A stretch of DNA of 64,000 nucleotides from Coprococcus sp. OM04-5BH (GTDB lineage: Bacteria; Bacillota; Clostridia; Lachnospirales; Lachnospiraceae): positions 186,001-250,000 of the forward strand of contig NZ_QULM01000002.1 of assembly GCF_003482105.1 (NCBI RefSeq). Reading direction: 5' to 3'. Shown piece after piece: positions 27,525-37,768 of this stretch. The notes under the pieces were generated by a model. That model saw nothing but the letters and a program-made list of their open reading frames with translations. It ran no database searches and was not told where the DNA came from. The first letter of the stretch is position 1, and every line of letters starts with the position of its first letter. The translations under genes and the position numbers were made by a program.

Positions 27525-27552
27525 ATATTTACAGAGATTTTTCTGTAAATAT
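27525..27552 (-). terminator. Hairpin after trmD, possible terminator
   Basis: ATATTTACAGA (27525-27535) pairs perfectly with TCTGTAAATAT (27542-27552). No good T run follows on the minus strand, so termination strength is doubtful. It separates the trmD operon from the lipoprotein gene. Confidence 0.45.
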
Positions 27553-27580
27553 TTGTATAATTCCGGCTCTAAGTATTCTC

Positions 27581-28297
27581 TTATGATCTCTTTTCTTTGG
27601 TTTCAATATATTTCTCATACATGTCCGGGCGTCGTTCTTTTGTACGTTTTACGGCCTCCTCCAGTCTGTATGCTTCTATATTCTTATGATGGCCGGACAA
27701 AAGCACATCAGGAACCCGCTTCCCCATAAATTCCACAGGTCTTGTATACTGTGGGTATTCAAGAAGTCCATCCTCAAAGGATTCCGTCTGGGCACTCACG
27801 TCATTATTAAGTACTCCGGGAACCAGTCTTGATATGGCGTCCACCACTACCATGGCAGGAAGCTCCCCGCCTGTCAGAACAAAATCTCCTATGGAGATAT
27901 TATCGTCCACGATCATCTCCAGTATTCTCTCGTCCACGCCCTCGTAATGTCCGCATAATATAATGAGGTCATCTTCTGTGGAGTATTCCTTTGCGATCTC
28001 CTGGTTGAATGTTCTGCCTTGTGGGGTCATATATACAACCTTCGGCTTTTTATCCGGATTGCCTATCTTCTCTACAATATGATTGTAACACTTGTATATG
28101 GGCATTGGCTGCATGACCATGCCGGCACCACCGCCATAGGGATAATCATCCACATGTCCATGCTTCTCATCTGTGAAATCACGTATATTCACTGCTTCTA
28201 TATTTATAAGTCCCTGCTTGCAGGCTCTTCCTGTTATGCTGGTATTAAGCCCATCCATTACCATCTCAGGAAATAAAGTCATAATATGAAAATTCAT
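27581..28297 (-). CDS. trmD: tRNA (guanine(37)-N(1))-methyltransferase TrmD
   Basis: The ATG at 28297 is preceded by AGAGGTAACAGG. The 238-residue protein opens MNFHIMTLFPEMV and contains the trefoil-knot SAM site with LCGHYEGVDERI and ISIGDFVLTGGELPAM. TrmD methylates G37 of tRNAs reading CUN, CCN and CGG codons and prevents +1 frameshifting. It is last in the ffh-rpsP-khpA-rimM-trmD operon, 13 bases after rimM. The start is set by homology to family N-termini. Confidence 0.97.
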   Translation of the reverse strand: MNFHIMTLFPEMVMDGLNTSITGRACKQGLINIEAVNIRDFTDEKHGHVDDYPYGGGAGMVMQPMPIYKCYNHIVEKIGNPDKKPKVVYMTPQGRTFNQEIAKEYSTEDDLIILCGHYEGVDERILEMIVDDNISIGDFVLTGGELPAMVVVDAISRLVPGVLNNDVSAQTESFEDGLLEYPQYTRPVEFMGKRVPDVLLSGHHKNIEAYRLEEAVKRTKERRPDMYEKYIETKEKRS

Positions 28298-28310
28298 CCT
28301 GTTACCTCTT

Positions 28311-28817
28311 TTATGGAACATCAGCATGTCTGACGATCCTTACTATCTTATTGTCTGTATCTACCTCAGTCACCCATTCCCTGACTAATGGCACCAGCAG
28401 TTCTTTACCATGCTTGTCCTTTATAACAAGTATATGTGAAGCAGGGGTCTCAAGTATATCCGTAAGCTTTCCCACCTGACGGTTATCCTGGTCATATACA
28501 TCTGCGTCCATAATATCGCACAGGAAAAATTCATCCTCGGAAAGCTCCACGGCGTTCTCCCTGTCAACCAGTATATCGTAATTCCTATAACCCTCAACCT
28601 GGTTTATATTGTCAAATTCCTTAAACTTTAATATGACCATATTCTTAAAGAATTTACAGGACTCACAGGTAACAGGGATCTCCCTGCCATCCTTCACAAG
28701 AAAACATCCCTTAAGCTCTTTAAACCTGTTCACATCATCTGTTGTGGGGAATACTTTAACCTCACCCTTTATGCCGTGTGTTGTTGTTATCACACCAACT
28801 CTTAATCTATTATCCAT
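28311..28817 (-). CDS. rimM: 16S rRNA processing protein RimM
   Basis: The 168-residue protein begins MDNRLRVGVITTTHGIKGEV, the family's conserved opening, followed by the RimM beta-barrel and a PRC-barrel (LCDIMDADVYDQDNRQVGKL). It has the ILVIKDKHGKELLVPLVREW region near its end. RimM helps assemble the 30S head by binding S19. It is placed between khpA and trmD, as usual. A hairpin (28850-28871) lies in the 96-base gap before it. Confidence 0.96.
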   Translation of the reverse strand: MDNRLRVGVITTTHGIKGEVKVFPTTDDVNRFKELKGCFLVKDGREIPVTCESCKFFKNMVILKFKEFDNINQVEGYRNYDILVDRENAVELSEDEFFLCDIMDADVYDQDNRQVGKLTDILETPASHILVIKDKHGKELLVPLVREWVTEVDTDNKIVRIVRHADVP

Positions 28818-28849
28818 TCATACCTCTTTTTGTTGCATAATATTATTAA

Positions 28850-28871
28850 AGGGAGAGCAAAAGCTCTCCCT
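28850..28871 (-). terminator. Intra-operon hairpin between khpA and rimM
   Basis: A perfect 9-bp GC-rich stem, AGGGAGAGC (28850-28858) and GCTCTCCCT (28863-28871), with a four-base loop. On the minus strand it is followed by TTAATAATATT. It may partly terminate or protect the rpsP-khpA transcript from its 3' end. Confidence 0.55.
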
Positions 28872-28913
28872 CTGTATTATCGTTATCCATGTTAAAAGAG
28901 ACAACCAAATAAA

Positions 28914-29141
28914 TTATTTTATGTCTACAATAACCTTCTTGTCACCCTTTGAAGCTGCTGCTTTAACAACTGTACGGATGGACTTTGCAATTCTTCCTTG
29001 CTTTCCTATAACCTTGCCCATATCTTCAGGTGCAACGTTAAGCTCAACTTTTATTACATCATCATCACAGGTTTCAGTTACTGTGATCTGATCAGGATGA
29101 TCTACCAGGGATTTTGCAATGATTTCTACTAAATCTTTCAC
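28914..29141 (-). CDS. khpA: KH domain RNA-binding protein KhpA
   Basis: A GTG at 29141, six bases after GGGAGG, gives 75 residues; the earlier in-frame TTG is part of that site. The protein is a single KH domain with the GxxG loop in GKVIGKQGRIAKSIRTVVKA. KhpA forms a complex with KhpB/Jag that binds many RNAs and affects cell division and elongation in Firmicutes. It lies after rpsP, as in most relatives. Confidence 0.95.
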   Translation of the reverse strand: MKDLVEIIAKSLVDHPDQITVTETCDDDVIKVELNVAPEDMGKVIGKQGRIAKSIRTVVKAAASKGDKKVIVDIK

Positions 29142-29161
29142 GTTATACCTCCCAAGCAAAT

Positions 29162-29407
29162 TTATTTTTCAATACCTGCCTGCTTAAGTAACTTAGCTAC
29201 TGTATCTGTTGGCTGAGCACCAGTCTGTAACCACTTCTTAGCAGCTTCCTCATCAATCTTTACTACACTTGGCTCCTGGTTAGGATCATATGTTCCGATC
29301 TCCTCGATAAATCTACCATCTCTTGGTGATCTTGAATCTGCTACTACTACTCTGTAAAAAGGATGCTTCTTATAACCCATTCTTCTTAATCTGATCTTTA
29401 CTGCCAT
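29162..29407 (-). CDS. rpsP: 30S ribosomal protein S16
   Basis: The 81-residue protein starts [20 protein letters not shown] and has [20 protein letters not shown], both diagnostic for S16. It is a primary-binding 30S protein. AGGAGGAAC precedes the ATG. It lies 37 bases after ffh and 20 bases before the khpA GTG. Confidence 0.99.
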   Translation of the reverse strand: MAVKIRLRRMGYKKHPFYRVVVADSRSPRDGRFIEEIGTYDPNQEPSVVKIDEEAAKKWLQTGAQPTDTVAKLLKQAGIEK

Positions 29408-29444
29408 TTTTAATGTTCCTCCTAAAAAATAAATTAAAATAATG

Positions 29445-30788
29445 TTATCTTAAGCCAAAAGGCAATTTAAAACCTCCACGCTTCTTGCCACCCATCATTC
29501 CCGACATCTGCTTCATCATCTTCTTGGACTGCTCAAACTGCTTCAGAAATCTGTTCACATCGGCAATGGCAACACCTGCACCATCTGCGATCCTCTTCTT
29601 TCTTGAAGGATTGATAGGATCCTGAAGAGCTCTCTCTCTAGGTGTCATTGACTGAATGATAGCCTTAGGCATCTTCGCGGCGTTTTCATCTATTTCAACA
29701 TTCTTCATCTGGCTGGCCATCCCCGGCATCATAGCCAGCAGATCCTGTATACCGCCCATATTCTCGAGCTGAGCCATCTGATCAAGAAAATCATTGAAAT
29801 CAAAGGTTGCTTTACGGAACTTTTGTTCCATCTCTCTTGCTTTATCCTCATCAATAGCCGCCTGAGCCTTCTCGATAAGAGACTCAACATCTCCCATCCC
29901 AAGGATCCTGCTGGCCATTCTGTCCGGATAAAACGGTTCAAGGTCTGTAAGCTTCTCACCCATACCACAGTACAGGATAGGCTTACCGGTTACAGCTTTT
30001 ATGGAAAGGGCTGCACCACCTCTGGTATCACCGTCTAACTTAGTAAGGATGACACCGTCAATACCAATCTTTTCATTAAACGACAATGCAACATTTACAG
30101 CGTCCTGACCCGTCATGGAGTCAACTGTAAGTATTGTATATGTTATATCTATATTCTCTTTTATCCCCTGTAACTCAGCCATCATATCTTCATCCACATG
30201 AAGACGTCCCGCTGTATCAAGGAACACAAGATTGTTACCATTCTTGGCTGCATGAGCTATGGCTGCCTTGGCAATATCCAGGGGCTTGTTGCCATCTCCC
30301 ATGGAGAACACAGGAACTCCAACCTTCTCACCATTGACCTGGAGCTGTTTGATAGCAGCCGGTCTGTACACGTCACAGGCAACCAACAATGGCTTCTTGC
30401 CCTTGTTCTTATACTGGCCTGCCAGCTTGGCAACGGTTGTTGTCTTACCTGCACCCTGAAGGCCGCACATCATGATCACAGTAATCTCGTTGGAAGGCTT
30501 AAGCTTAAGCTCTGTAACCTCAGAGCCCATAAGAGCATCCATCTCTTCCTTTACGATCTTTATTACCATGTGACCGGGATTCAGTCCCTTAAGAACCTCC
30601 TCACCAACTGCACGTTCACTTACAGTCTTCACAAAGGACTTGACTACCTTGAAGTTAACGTCCGCCTCAAGCAAAGCTCTTTTTACTTCCTTCATGGCTT
30701 CCTTAACATCATTCTCGGTCAGTACACCTTTGCTTCTGAGCTTTTTAAATACATTTTGTAGTTTCTCACTTAAACTGTCAAAAGCCAT
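29445..30788 (-). CDS. ffh: Signal recognition particle protein Ffh
   Basis: The 447-residue GTPase has the N domain, the G domain with [16 protein letters not shown] (about 109-124), [23 protein letters not shown] and [12 protein letters not shown], and a methionine-rich M domain ending in [16 protein letters not shown]. With 4.5S RNA it binds signal peptides and brings ribosomes to FtsY at the membrane. It follows ylxM with an 11-base gap. No 4.5S RNA gene was found in the window. Confidence 0.98.
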   Translation of the reverse strand: MAFDSLSEKLQNVFKKLRSKGVLTENDVKEAMKEVKRALLEADVNFKVVKSFVKTVSERAVGEEVLKGLNPGHMVIKIVKEEMDALMGSEVTELKLKPSNEITVIMMCGLQGAGKTTTVAKLAGQYKNKGKKPLLVACDVYRPAAIKQLQVNGEKVGVPVFSMGDGNKPLDIAKAAIAHAAKNGNNLVFLDTAGRLHVDEDMMAELQGIKENIDITYTILTVDSMTGQDAVNVALSFNEKIGIDGVILTKLDGDTRGGAALSIKAVTGKPILYCGMGEKLTDLEPFYPDRMASRILGMGDVESLIEKAQAAIDEDKAREMEQKFRKATFDFNDFLDQMAQLENMGGIQDLLAMMPGMASQMKNVEIDENAAKMPKAIIQSMTPRERALQDPINPSRKKRIADGAGVAIADVNRFLKQFEQSKKMMKQMSGMMGGKKRGGFKLPFGLR

Positions 30789-30799
30789 GCTTACTCCTC

Positions 30800-31156
30800 T
30801 TAAAACTCATCTATGATACTACCTGATAATTTAACTATCTCTTCTATCTTTGAATCCAGTCTCTCATCTGTGTTCATCTCTTTCAGCTCATCAATACAAG
30901 CCATAACCTCTGTAAGTCTTGCAGATGCAACAGAAAACTTCTCAACAAGATGAAGCTTATCTTCGTATTCCTCCAGGATCTTATCACATCTCTTTATTAT
31001 GTCATACACGCCCTGTCTGCTGATATTATTGATCTTGGCTATCTCCGAATATGACAGGTCATTGTTGACCACATCCTCATACACACTCTTCTGATGTTCG
31101 TTCAATAATTCACCATAGAAGTCATACAGCATTGACTGTCGTACTATCTTCTCCAT
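30800..31156 (-). CDS. ylxM: SRP-associated helix-turn-helix protein YlxM
   Basis: The 118-residue protein has a sigma-70 region-4-like HTH: NEHQKSVYEDVVNNDLSYSE followed by IAKINNISRQGVYDIIKR. YlxM always precedes ffh in Firmicutes and stimulates the SRP GTPase; a DNA-binding role has not been shown for most members. It starts the SRP-S16 operon; the 51-base gap to ribF has no clear terminator, so read-through from the nusA operon is possible. Confidence 0.93.
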   Translation of the reverse strand: MEKIVRQSMLYDFYGELLNEHQKSVYEDVVNNDLSYSEIAKINNISRQGVYDIIKRCDKILEEYEDKLHLVEKFSVASARLTEVMACIDELKEMNTDERLDSKIEEIVKLSGSIIDEF

Positions 31157-31207
31157 AGCATACCACCTGTAAAGTATTTTTCCTTTACCGAAAGTGATGA
31201 TACACCT

Positions 31208-32137
31208 TTATTCCGTATCTGTCAAGTACTTTTCCTTTACATACTGTATATCTTTGTCCATCTGCTCCCTAAGTGCCTCAAGTGAGGAGAATTTCACCTC
31301 GCCTCTCACTCTCTCAAGGAAATAAACATGGATCTCTTCCCCATATATCATCCTGTAAAACTCAAATATATTGGTCTCTATGGTTACATTACCACCAGAA
31401 TTCACTGTGGGATTGCTGCCGATATTGGTGATACCTGTATATGAGCTGTGATCCTGCAGCTCAACCTTCACAGCATAAACTCCGGTTTCAGGATAAAGCT
31501 TTCCTGCTTCAGGAAGCAGATTGGCTGTAGGTATACCTATGGTTCTTCCAAGCTCCCTGCCGTGGACCACCTCACCCCTTATAAAATAAGGATGTCCCAG
31601 ATAATCCGCAGCTGTATCTACATTTCCAAGCTTTATCTCTTCCCTTATCCTTGTGGCACTTATAACGTCTCCGTGGTCAGCCGCCTTACTTATGCTTATG
31701 ACCTTAAAGCCATACTCACTGCCCATGGCATTAAGCATGTCCACATCTCCAAGACGATTTCTTCCAAAATGAAAGTCCTCACCAACCACCAGATATCTCG
31801 GTGCAAGCCTGTCAACCAGTACATCCTTCACGAAATCCTCAGGCTCCATATCAGCGAATTCATCATCAAAGGGATATTCTATGAGATAGTCCACCCCCAT
31901 AGAGTTTAAAACCTCTCTTTTTTCTTCCTTTGTATAAATGTTCCTTAAGGATGATATATCGAATATTTTATTTTCTCTCATGTCAAATGTGAACACAACA
32001 CTGCTTACACCTTCACCGGTATGTGACAGTATCTCATCTATCAAAAGCTTATGCCCCCTGTGTATACCATCGAACTTTCCCAGTGCAACGGCTGTATCTT
32101 TCAGTCTGAATCCACCTTTTTCACTTATAATCTTCAA
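31208..32137 (-). CDS. ribF: Bifunctional riboflavin kinase / FAD synthetase RibF
   Basis: A TTG at 32137 with AGAGG eight bases before it gives 309 residues beginning MKIISEKGGFRLKDTAVALG, close to the family norm; upstream GTG alternatives lie within truB. The nucleotidyltransferase part has ALGKFDGIHRGH and ISATRIREEIKLG; the kinase part has GIPTANLLPEAGKLYPETGV and NIGSNPTV. It makes FMN and FAD from riboflavin and ATP. It lies 11 bases after truB. Confidence 0.94.
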   Translation of the reverse strand: MKIISEKGGFRLKDTAVALGKFDGIHRGHKLLIDEILSHTGEGVSSVVFTFDMRENKIFDISSLRNIYTKEEKREVLNSMGVDYLIEYPFDDEFADMEPEDFVKDVLVDRLAPRYLVVGEDFHFGRNRLGDVDMLNAMGSEYGFKVISISKAADHGDVISATRIREEIKLGNVDTAADYLGHPYFIRGEVVHGRELGRTIGIPTANLLPEAGKLYPETGVYAVKVELQDHSSYTGITNIGSNPTVNSGGNVTIETNIFEFYRMIYGEEIHVYFLERVRGEVKFSSLEALREQMDKDIQYVKEKYLTDTE

Positions 32138-32148
32138 TCTCTTATCCT

Positions 32149-33063
32149 CTATGTCAAAAACATTTTGTAGGCTCTGTAACACTCCTGTTCAGTATCAGCG
32201 GTATATAATGCTGTAAATTCTCCTGAGCCATCATATATCCTTACAATACTGCCGGAAATCTCTAATCCGTTCCGGGCAGCCACTATATCCGTGAACATAT
32301 CAGGTGACAGCTTATTGCCATTTGCCAGGAAACGCTGTCCTTTACTGTTCACTGTAAGAGAAGCATACTCATTTAAGAAATAATCCAGTCCGTACACATG
32401 GGAGTCAAGCTCTCCCCTGTCCCTTAGGCACTCTATCTCTCCAAGGGTAACGCTGTCTTTTATATCAAATTCTCTTACGGAGGTTCTTACTAAGGCCTCC
32501 ATAACGGCTCCACATCCAAGCTTGTCTCCTATATCCCTGCACAGGCTCCTGATATATGTTCCCTTGGAGCAGTGTACATCAAACATTACCTCAGTTCCAT
32601 CCACCTTTATGTTATCAATGGAATATATATGCACACGCCTTGGCTGCCTCTCTATGACCTGTCCGTTTCTTGCCAGCTCATAAAGCTTCTTGCCGTTGAC
32701 CTTGATCGCCGAATACATGGGCGGTATCTGATCATACTCTCCCTCATAGAACTTTACGGCACTCCTTATCTCCGCTTCATCGGGAACAGGCTCGTCACTA
32801 TATGTAAGGCTCCCTGTTATGTCCTCTGTATCAGAACGTATCCCAAGCTTCATTGTACACCTGTATTTCTTATCCTTGTCAGTGAGCATTTCACTGAGCT
32901 TTGTCGCCCTGCCCAGACATACTAAAAGCACACCTTCAGCCATTGGATCCAGTGTGCCTGTATGACCGATTTTTTTCTGTTTAAGTATTCCCCGGAGCTT
33001 GGCAACCACATCTAATGAAGTGAAACCCTGTTCCTTATAAACATTAATAAATCCATCTATCAT
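32149..33063 (-). CDS. truB: tRNA pseudouridine(55) synthase TruB
   Basis: The ATG at 33063 is preceded by GGTGAAAAA and gives 304 residues beginning MIDGFINVYKEQGFTSLDVV. The catalytic Asp lies in KIGHTGTLDPMAEGVL; PPMYSAIKVNGKKLYELAR and CSKGTYIRSLCRDIG are further signatures. It makes pseudouridine 55 in the T-loop of tRNAs. A C-terminal PUA-like segment is present. It follows nrnA with a 17-base gap. Confidence 0.97.
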   Translation of the reverse strand: MIDGFINVYKEQGFTSLDVVAKLRGILKQKKIGHTGTLDPMAEGVLLVCLGRATKLSEMLTDKDKKYRCTMKLGIRSDTEDITGSLTYSDEPVPDEAEIRSAVKFYEGEYDQIPPMYSAIKVNGKKLYELARNGQVIERQPRRVHIYSIDNIKVDGTEVMFDVHCSKGTYIRSLCRDIGDKLGCGAVMEALVRTSVREFDIKDSVTLGEIECLRDRGELDSHVYGLDYFLNEYASLTVNSKGQRFLANGNKLSPDMFTDIVAARNGLEISGSIVRIYDGSGEFTALYTADTEQECYRAYKMFLT

Positions 33064-33080
33064 TTTTTCACCATTTAAAA

Positions 33081-34028
33081 TTAAACACCAAGCTGCATAC
33101 ATATCTCAGATACGATCAGTGAAACTATCTCCCGGATATCTCCCATCATGGAAAATCCCGCGGCTCTGATATGTCCGCCGCCTCCATGGGACACGGCTAT
33201 ACGGCTTACGTCCACTATGCTGTTTGAACGGAGACTGACCTTATATCCGTCATCAAGCTGGTACATAAACACTGCTGTTTCTGTGCCCTCGGTGATCCTT
33301 AACTGGTCTACTATACCATCCGTATCAGCCTTTGTTGTTCCTGTCTTTTTAAAGTCTTCCTTTGACAGAACCGAAAGTGTTATCTTTCCGTCTGCATACT
33401 GTATTGCATTGCCAAGGGCAACTCCTAACAGCTTATTCTGGGCAAATGTCTTCTTATAGAAGGTTTCATCAATGACATAATATGGTCTTGCCCCCTTCTC
33501 TATAAGATCTCCTGCTACTGTCATGGCATGCTTTGTGGTGTTGCTGTGCTTAAACACACCTGTATCATGAACGATACCCAGATACAGGCACTCAGCCCCA
33601 TAATAATTGATCTTGTCCGGCTCCATAAGCTTGTAAAGAGCCTCTGAAGCTGAACATGCCTCGTCATCCACATAGCACACATCAGCAAATCCGGCATTTG
33701 AAATATGATGATCCACGCACATGGTTCTTGGTGACTCATCATAATACTTCTGGAACATGCCTGTCCTGTCAAGACTGCCACAGTCACATACGATACACAG
33801 ATCGTAATGGCTGTCATCTGGCTGAAACCTTACCTTGTCAGCACCGTTTAAAAATCTGAAATTGTGTGGCAGTGACTCTAGATATACCTGAACCTTCTTG
33901 TCATAATTTGCAATGATATAATTATACAATCCAAGGGTTGAACCGATACAGTCTCCGTCAGGATTTATATGTCCAAGTATAGCTATTGTCCCTGCTTCTT
34001 CTATCTCCCTAAGAAAATCATTCTTCAT
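33081..34028 (-). CDS. nrnA: DHH/DHHA1 family phosphoesterase NrnA
   Basis: The 315-residue protein has the DHH motifs LGHINPDGDCIGS (about 18-30), VCDCGSLDR, CVDHHISN and a C-terminal DHHA1 domain with SHGGGGHIRAAGF. NrnA-type enzymes degrade nano-RNA and convert pAp to AMP. The gene lies between rbfA and truB, its usual place in Firmicutes. The start overlaps the end of rbfA by 11 bases. Confidence 0.95.
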   Translation of the reverse strand: MKNDFLREIEEAGTIAILGHINPDGDCIGSTLGLYNYIIANYDKKVQVYLESLPHNFRFLNGADKVRFQPDDSHYDLCIVCDCGSLDRTGMFQKYYDESPRTMCVDHHISNAGFADVCYVDDEACSASEALYKLMEPDKINYYGAECLYLGIVHDTGVFKHSNTTKHAMTVAGDLIEKGARPYYVIDETFYKKTFAQNKLLGVALGNAIQYADGKITLSVLSKEDFKKTGTTKADTDGIVDQLRITEGTETAVFMYQLDDGYKVSLRSNSIVDVSRIAVSHGGGGHIRAAGFSMMGDIREIVSLIVSEICMQLGV

Positions 34029-34386
34029 TCTCTATATCCTTATTAACATCATCAATCTTCTTAGACATTGTTACGCCATATTCTATTGACTGATCCATAA
34101 TAAATGTTATCTCCGGTGTATTTCTCAGATTAACTGAATGAGCCAGCTCACGTCTGATATAGGATGTTGCCGATATCAGACCTTCATATGTGCTCTTCAC
34201 CGAATCGGCATTACCAAGTACACTGATATATGCCTTACAATACTTCAGGTCAGGAGTAACCTCAACATCCACCACTGATGTCATAGGATTGATCCTTGGA
34301 TCCTTGATCTCACGGCTTATGATCCTGCTGAGTTCTCTCATAACCTGCTCATTTATCCTGTTATTTTTAACGCTGTTCTTTCTCAT
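34018..34386 (-). CDS. rbfA: 30S ribosome-binding factor RbfA
   Basis: The ATG at 34386 directly follows the infB stop and gives 122 residues starting MRKNSVKNNRINEQVMRELS. The type-II KH-like fold is seen in IISREIKDPRINPM and RRELAHSVNLRNTPEITFIM. RbfA binds immature 30S subunits and matures the 5' end of 16S rRNA. An AGAAAG within the infB end may serve as its weak ribosome site. It overlaps nrnA by 11 bases. Confidence 0.96.
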   Translation of the reverse strand: MRKNSVKNNRINEQVMRELSRIISREIKDPRINPMTSVVDVEVTPDLKYCKAYISVLGNADSVKSTYEGLISATSYIRRELAHSVNLRNTPEITFIMDQSIEYGVTMSKKIDDVNKDIENEE

Positions 34387-34387
34387 T

Positions 34388-37300
34388 CTACTTTCTTGGC
34401 ACCTCAACCATAATATATGCTTCAATCTGGTCTTCTTCTGCAATATCGTTAAAGTTCTCCAGTACGATACCGCACTCGAAGCCTGCCTTTACTTCCTTTA
34501 CATCATCCTTAAATCTCTTAAGGGACGCGATCTTTCCTTCAAATATAAGGTTTCCTTCTCTGGTTATCCTTACACTGGCATTTCTTGTAATATTTCCGTC
34601 AAGGACATATGAACCGGCGATGATACCTACATTTGAAGCCTTATATGTCTGTCTTACCTCTGCATGACCTATTACCTTCTCCTCATATACAGGATCCAGC
34701 ATACCCTTCATTGCAGACTCAATATCCTCTATAGCATTGTAGATTACTCTGTAGAGTCTTACATCAACACCCTCAGTCTCAGCCATATCCTTGGCTCTGG
34801 CATCAGGTCTTACGTTAAATCCTATAACGATGGCATTTGAAGCTGACGCAAGAATTATATCGGACTCATTTATGGCACCTACACCTGCATGTATACACTT
34901 AACTGCAACTTCTTCATTTGAAAGCTTAAGAAGACTCTGCTTAACTGCCTCAACAGAACCCTGTACATCAGCCTTGATGATGATATTGAGTTCCTTGATG
35001 TTTCCTGCCTGTATCTGGCTGTAGAGATCATCAAGAGACATTCTTGCCTTTGTATCCGCAAGCATCTTAACTCTTCCCTGTGATATATACGTCTCAGATA
35101 TCTGTCTTGCTTCCTTCTCGTTGTCAACTGCCATGAATATCTCGCCTGCCTCAGGAACTGTATCAAGTCCAAGTATCTGTACAGGTGTTGATGGAGTTGC
35201 CTTTGTAACTCTCTCACCTACTGAGTTGATCATGGCACGTACCTTACCATGGGATGAACCTACTGCAAGGTAATCACCTACATGAAGTGTACCCTTCTGT
35301 ACGAGCATTGTGGCAACAGGACCTCTTCCCTTGTCCAGCTCAGCCTCGATAACAATACCTCTTGCCTTTCTGTCAGGGTTAGCCTTAAGCTCAAGAACCT
35401 CTGCTGTAAGAAGGATCATCTCAAGGAGATTGTCGATACCTTCCTTAGTATGTGCTGATACAGGACAGAATATTGTTGATCCGCCCCAGTCCTCAGGGAT
35501 AAGCTCATACTCTGTAAGCTCCTGTTTTACTCTCTCGATATTGGCACTTTCCTTATCTATCTTGTTGATGGCAACGATTATCTCGATACCGGCAGCCTTT
35601 GCATGGTTTATAGCCTCTACTGTCTGTGGCATTACACCGTCATCGGCAGCTACCACAAGGATTGCTATATCAGTACTCTGGGCACCTCTCATTCTCATGG
35701 CAGTGAAGGCTTCATGTCCCGGTGTATCAAGGAAGGTGATGGTCTGTCCGTTGATATTAACTACCGAAGCACCGATAGCCTGGGTGATTCCGCCTGCCTC
35801 ACTCCTTGTAACATTTGTCTCTCTGATGGCGTCAAGAAGTGATGTCTTACCATGATCTACATGACCCATAACACATACAACAGGTGGTCTTGGAACCATA
35901 TCCTTCTCGTCTTCCTCGTCCTCCTTAAGAAGCTCCTCGATAACGTCAACCTTCTCTTCTTCCTCTGCTATACAGTTATACTCAAGAGCGATCTCTGAAG
36001 CTGAGTCGAAATCAAGCTCAGAATTAACATTAACCATCTTTCCTGCAAGAAACAGCTTCTTTATAAGAGCATTTACAGGAGTTTTAAGTGCATCCGCCAG
36101 CTCCTTGATGGTAACCACCTCAGGAAGTGTGATGGATCTGATGGTATCCTCAGCCTCCACCGGTTCCTTAACAGGTTCATGCTTAACAGGCTTATTCTTT
36201 ACATTCTTGGCAAGTCTGCTGATATCAGCCTCCACCTCAAGCTCGCTCTTTCTGTTGCCCTTTCTAGGCTTATTCTTATCTCTGTTATAGTTATCTCTGT
36301 TCTGGCTCTTAAGATCTCTGCCCGGAACCTCCTTGGCATCGAAATCCTTTCTGTCATTGCCCTTAAACTTTCTTCTCTGTGGTGTTGGCTGATCGTCATC
36401 ATCCTTGCCGAAGGCAGGACTCATGCCACCGTTTCTTCCGTAATTGTTGTTGGAGAAACGATTGTCTCTTGAACCTCCGAACCTGTTCCTGTCACTGCCG
36501 TCACCGTTATTATATCTTCTGTCACCGTTTGGTCTGTCACCATTGTTATATCTTGGTCTGTCGCCGTTTGGTCTGTCACCGTTATTATTATATCTTGGTC
36601 TGTCGCCGTTTGGTCTGTCACCGTTATTATATCTTGGTCTGTCACCGTTCGGTCTGTCACCATTTGATCTGTCATTGTTATATCTTGGACTGTCACCGTT
36701 TGGTCTGTCACCATTATTATATCTTGGTCTGTCGCCGTTTGGTCTGTCACCGTTATTATATCTTGGTCTGTCACCGTTCGGTCTGTCACCATTTGATCTG
36801 TCATTGTTATATCTTGGCCTGTCACCGTTTGGTCTGTCACCATTATTATATCTTGGTCTGTCGCCGTTTGGTCTGTCACCGTTATTATATCTTGGTCTGT
36901 CGCCGTTCGGTCTGTCACCGTTATTATATCTTGGTCTGTCGCCGTTTGACCTGTCACCGTTATTATATCTTGGTCTGTCGCCGTTTGATCTGTCACCGTT
37001 TGATCTGTCATTGTTATATCTTGGTCTGTCACCGTTTGATCTGTCATTATTCACAAATCTTACTCTTTCTCCTGACTTCTGTCTGTCCATGCTTCTTGCC
37101 TTATCATCACTTACAAACTTTGTATGTCCATCAGCCTTATTGTTAAAACGTGGCTTCTCTGCTTCCTTTGTATCCCTGGCAGGCTTTACTGTCTCTTTTG
37201 TATCCTTCACTACCCTGTTGTCCTTCACTTCCGTCTTTTTATCAGTCTCTGCCTTTGGTGCTGTCTCCTGCTTTGGTGCAGGATCAGACTTTCCATAGAA

Positions 37301-37444
37301 CTTCTTAACATATGCAATCATATCATCATCTACTGCTGACATATGACTTTTCACGTTTATTCCTCTTCTTGCAAGGGTTTCTTTTATATCGTTATTTGAA
37401 ATATTTAATTCCTTAGCCAGTTCATGTACTCTCATTTTTGCCAA
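34388..37444 (-). CDS. infB: Translation initiation factor IF-2 with repeat-expanded N-terminal region
   Basis: A TTG at 37444, eight bases after GGAGG, gives 1018 residues starting [14 protein letters not shown]; the nearby ATG is too far from that site. The IF2-N domain is followed by a charged linker and a long low-complexity tract (about residues 133-314) built of [13 protein letters not shown] units. A second IF2-N-like region ([20 protein letters not shown]), the GTPase ([25 protein letters not shown]) and the C-terminal barrels complete the protein. IF2 brings fMet-tRNA to the 30S subunit. The tract makes it longer than the Bacillus protein and is the unusual feature. Confidence 0.97.
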   Translation of the reverse strand: MAKMRVHELAKELNISNNDIKETLARRGINVKSHMSAVDDDMIAYVKKFYGKSDPAPKQETAPKAETDKKTEVKDNRVVKDTKETVKPARDTKEAEKPRFNNKADGHTKFVSDDKARSMDRQKSGERVRFVNNDRSNGDRPRYNNDRSNGDRSNGDRPRYNNGDRSNGDRPRYNNGDRPNGDRPRYNNGDRPNGDRPRYNNGDRPNGDRPRYNNDRSNGDRPNGDRPRYNNGDRPNGDRPRYNNGDRPNGDSPRYNNDRSNGDRPNGDRPRYNNGDRPNGDRPRYNNNGDRPNGDRPRYNNGDRPNGDRRYNNGDGSDRNRFGGSRDNRFSNNNYGRNGGMSPAFGKDDDDQPTPQRRKFKGNDRKDFDAKEVPGRDLKSQNRDNYNRDKNKPRKGNRKSELEVEADISRLAKNVKNKPVKHEPVKEPVEAEDTIRSITLPEVVTIKELADALKTPVNALIKKLFLAGKMVNVNSELDFDSASEIALEYNCIAEEEEKVDVIEELLKEDEEDEKDMVPRPPVVCVMGHVDHGKTSLLDAIRETNVTRSEAGGITQAIGASVVNINGQTITFLDTPGHEAFTAMRMRGAQSTDIAILVVAADDGVMPQTVEAINHAKAAGIEIIVAINKIDKESANIERVKQELTEYELIPEDWGGSTIFCPVSAHTKEGIDNLLEMILLTAEVLELKANPDRKARGIVIEAELDKGRGPVATMLVQKGTLHVGDYLAVGSSHGKVRAMINSVGERVTKATPSTPVQILGLDTVPEAGEIFMAVDNEKEARQISETYISQGRVKMLADTKARMSLDDLYSQIQAGNIKELNIIIKADVQGSVEAVKQSLLKLSNEEVAVKCIHAGVGAINESDIILASASNAIVIGFNVRPDARAKDMAETEGVDVRLYRVIYNAIEDIESAMKGMLDPVYEEKVIGHAEVRQTYKASNVGIIAGSYVLDGNITRNASVRITREGNLIFEGKIASLKRFKDDVKEVKAGFECGIVLENFNDIAEEDQIEAYIMVEVPRK
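36503..37048 (-). repeat. Tandem repeat tract inside infB
   Basis: About 14 copies of a 39-base unit encode [13 protein letters not shown] or shorter NDRSNGDRP variants. The copies are nearly identical in DNA, so recent expansion is likely. Being a multiple of three, length changes keep the frame. It also creates long open shadow frames on the opposite strand. Confidence 0.9.
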
Positions 37445-37447
37445 AAG

Positions 37448-37768
37448 TTACGCCTCCATATTCTCATTTATGCTAATGTAATTGATGATCTGATCTGCAA
37501 ATCCCTTGTCAAGGACTGCCACTGAGGTTCTCATCTCCTTACCGATAAACCTGCCCAGACTGTCTTTATCGCCATATTCGTAGTATGGGATATTATAATA
37601 ATTACATTTCTGATCAAATAGTTTCTTTGTATTTTTTGAAGCATCCTTAGCTACGATAACTATATATGCCTTGTTGTCCTTCACTGCACTCTCTACACTG
37701 AAATTCCCGCTGGTGAGTCTTCCCGCCTTGGCACACAGAGAAAGCAGCGAATAAACTCTATCCTTCAA
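37448..37768 (-). CDS. ylxQ: L7Ae-family ribosomal protein YlxQ
   Basis: The start is a TTG at 37768 with AAGGAG ten bases upstream, giving 106 residues beginning MKDRVYSLLSLCAKAGRLTS, which matches the family's opening. The L7Ae/L30e fold is seen in SVESAVKDNKAYIVIVAKDA and the NTKKLFDQKC stretch. Members bind K-turn RNA. It overlaps rnpM by 11 bases and lies three bases before infB. Confidence 0.92.
   Translation of the reverse strand: MKDRVYSLLSLCAKAGRLTSGNFSVESAVKDNKAYIVIVAKDASKNTKKLFDQKCNYYNIPYYEYGDKDSLGRFIGKEMRTSVAVLDKGFADQIINYISINENMEA

Noticed and set aside
36503-37048. CRISPR-like appearance of regularly spaced near-identical units
   Set aside because: Units are contiguous, in frame with IF2, and have no unique spacers.
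36444-37298. Open frames of 200-284 codons on the plus strand and in another minus frame, with LSPFGLSPL-type repeats
   Set aside because: They are mirror images of the infB repeat tract; the repeat length, a multiple of three, keeps other frames open. No ribosome site or promoter is seen.
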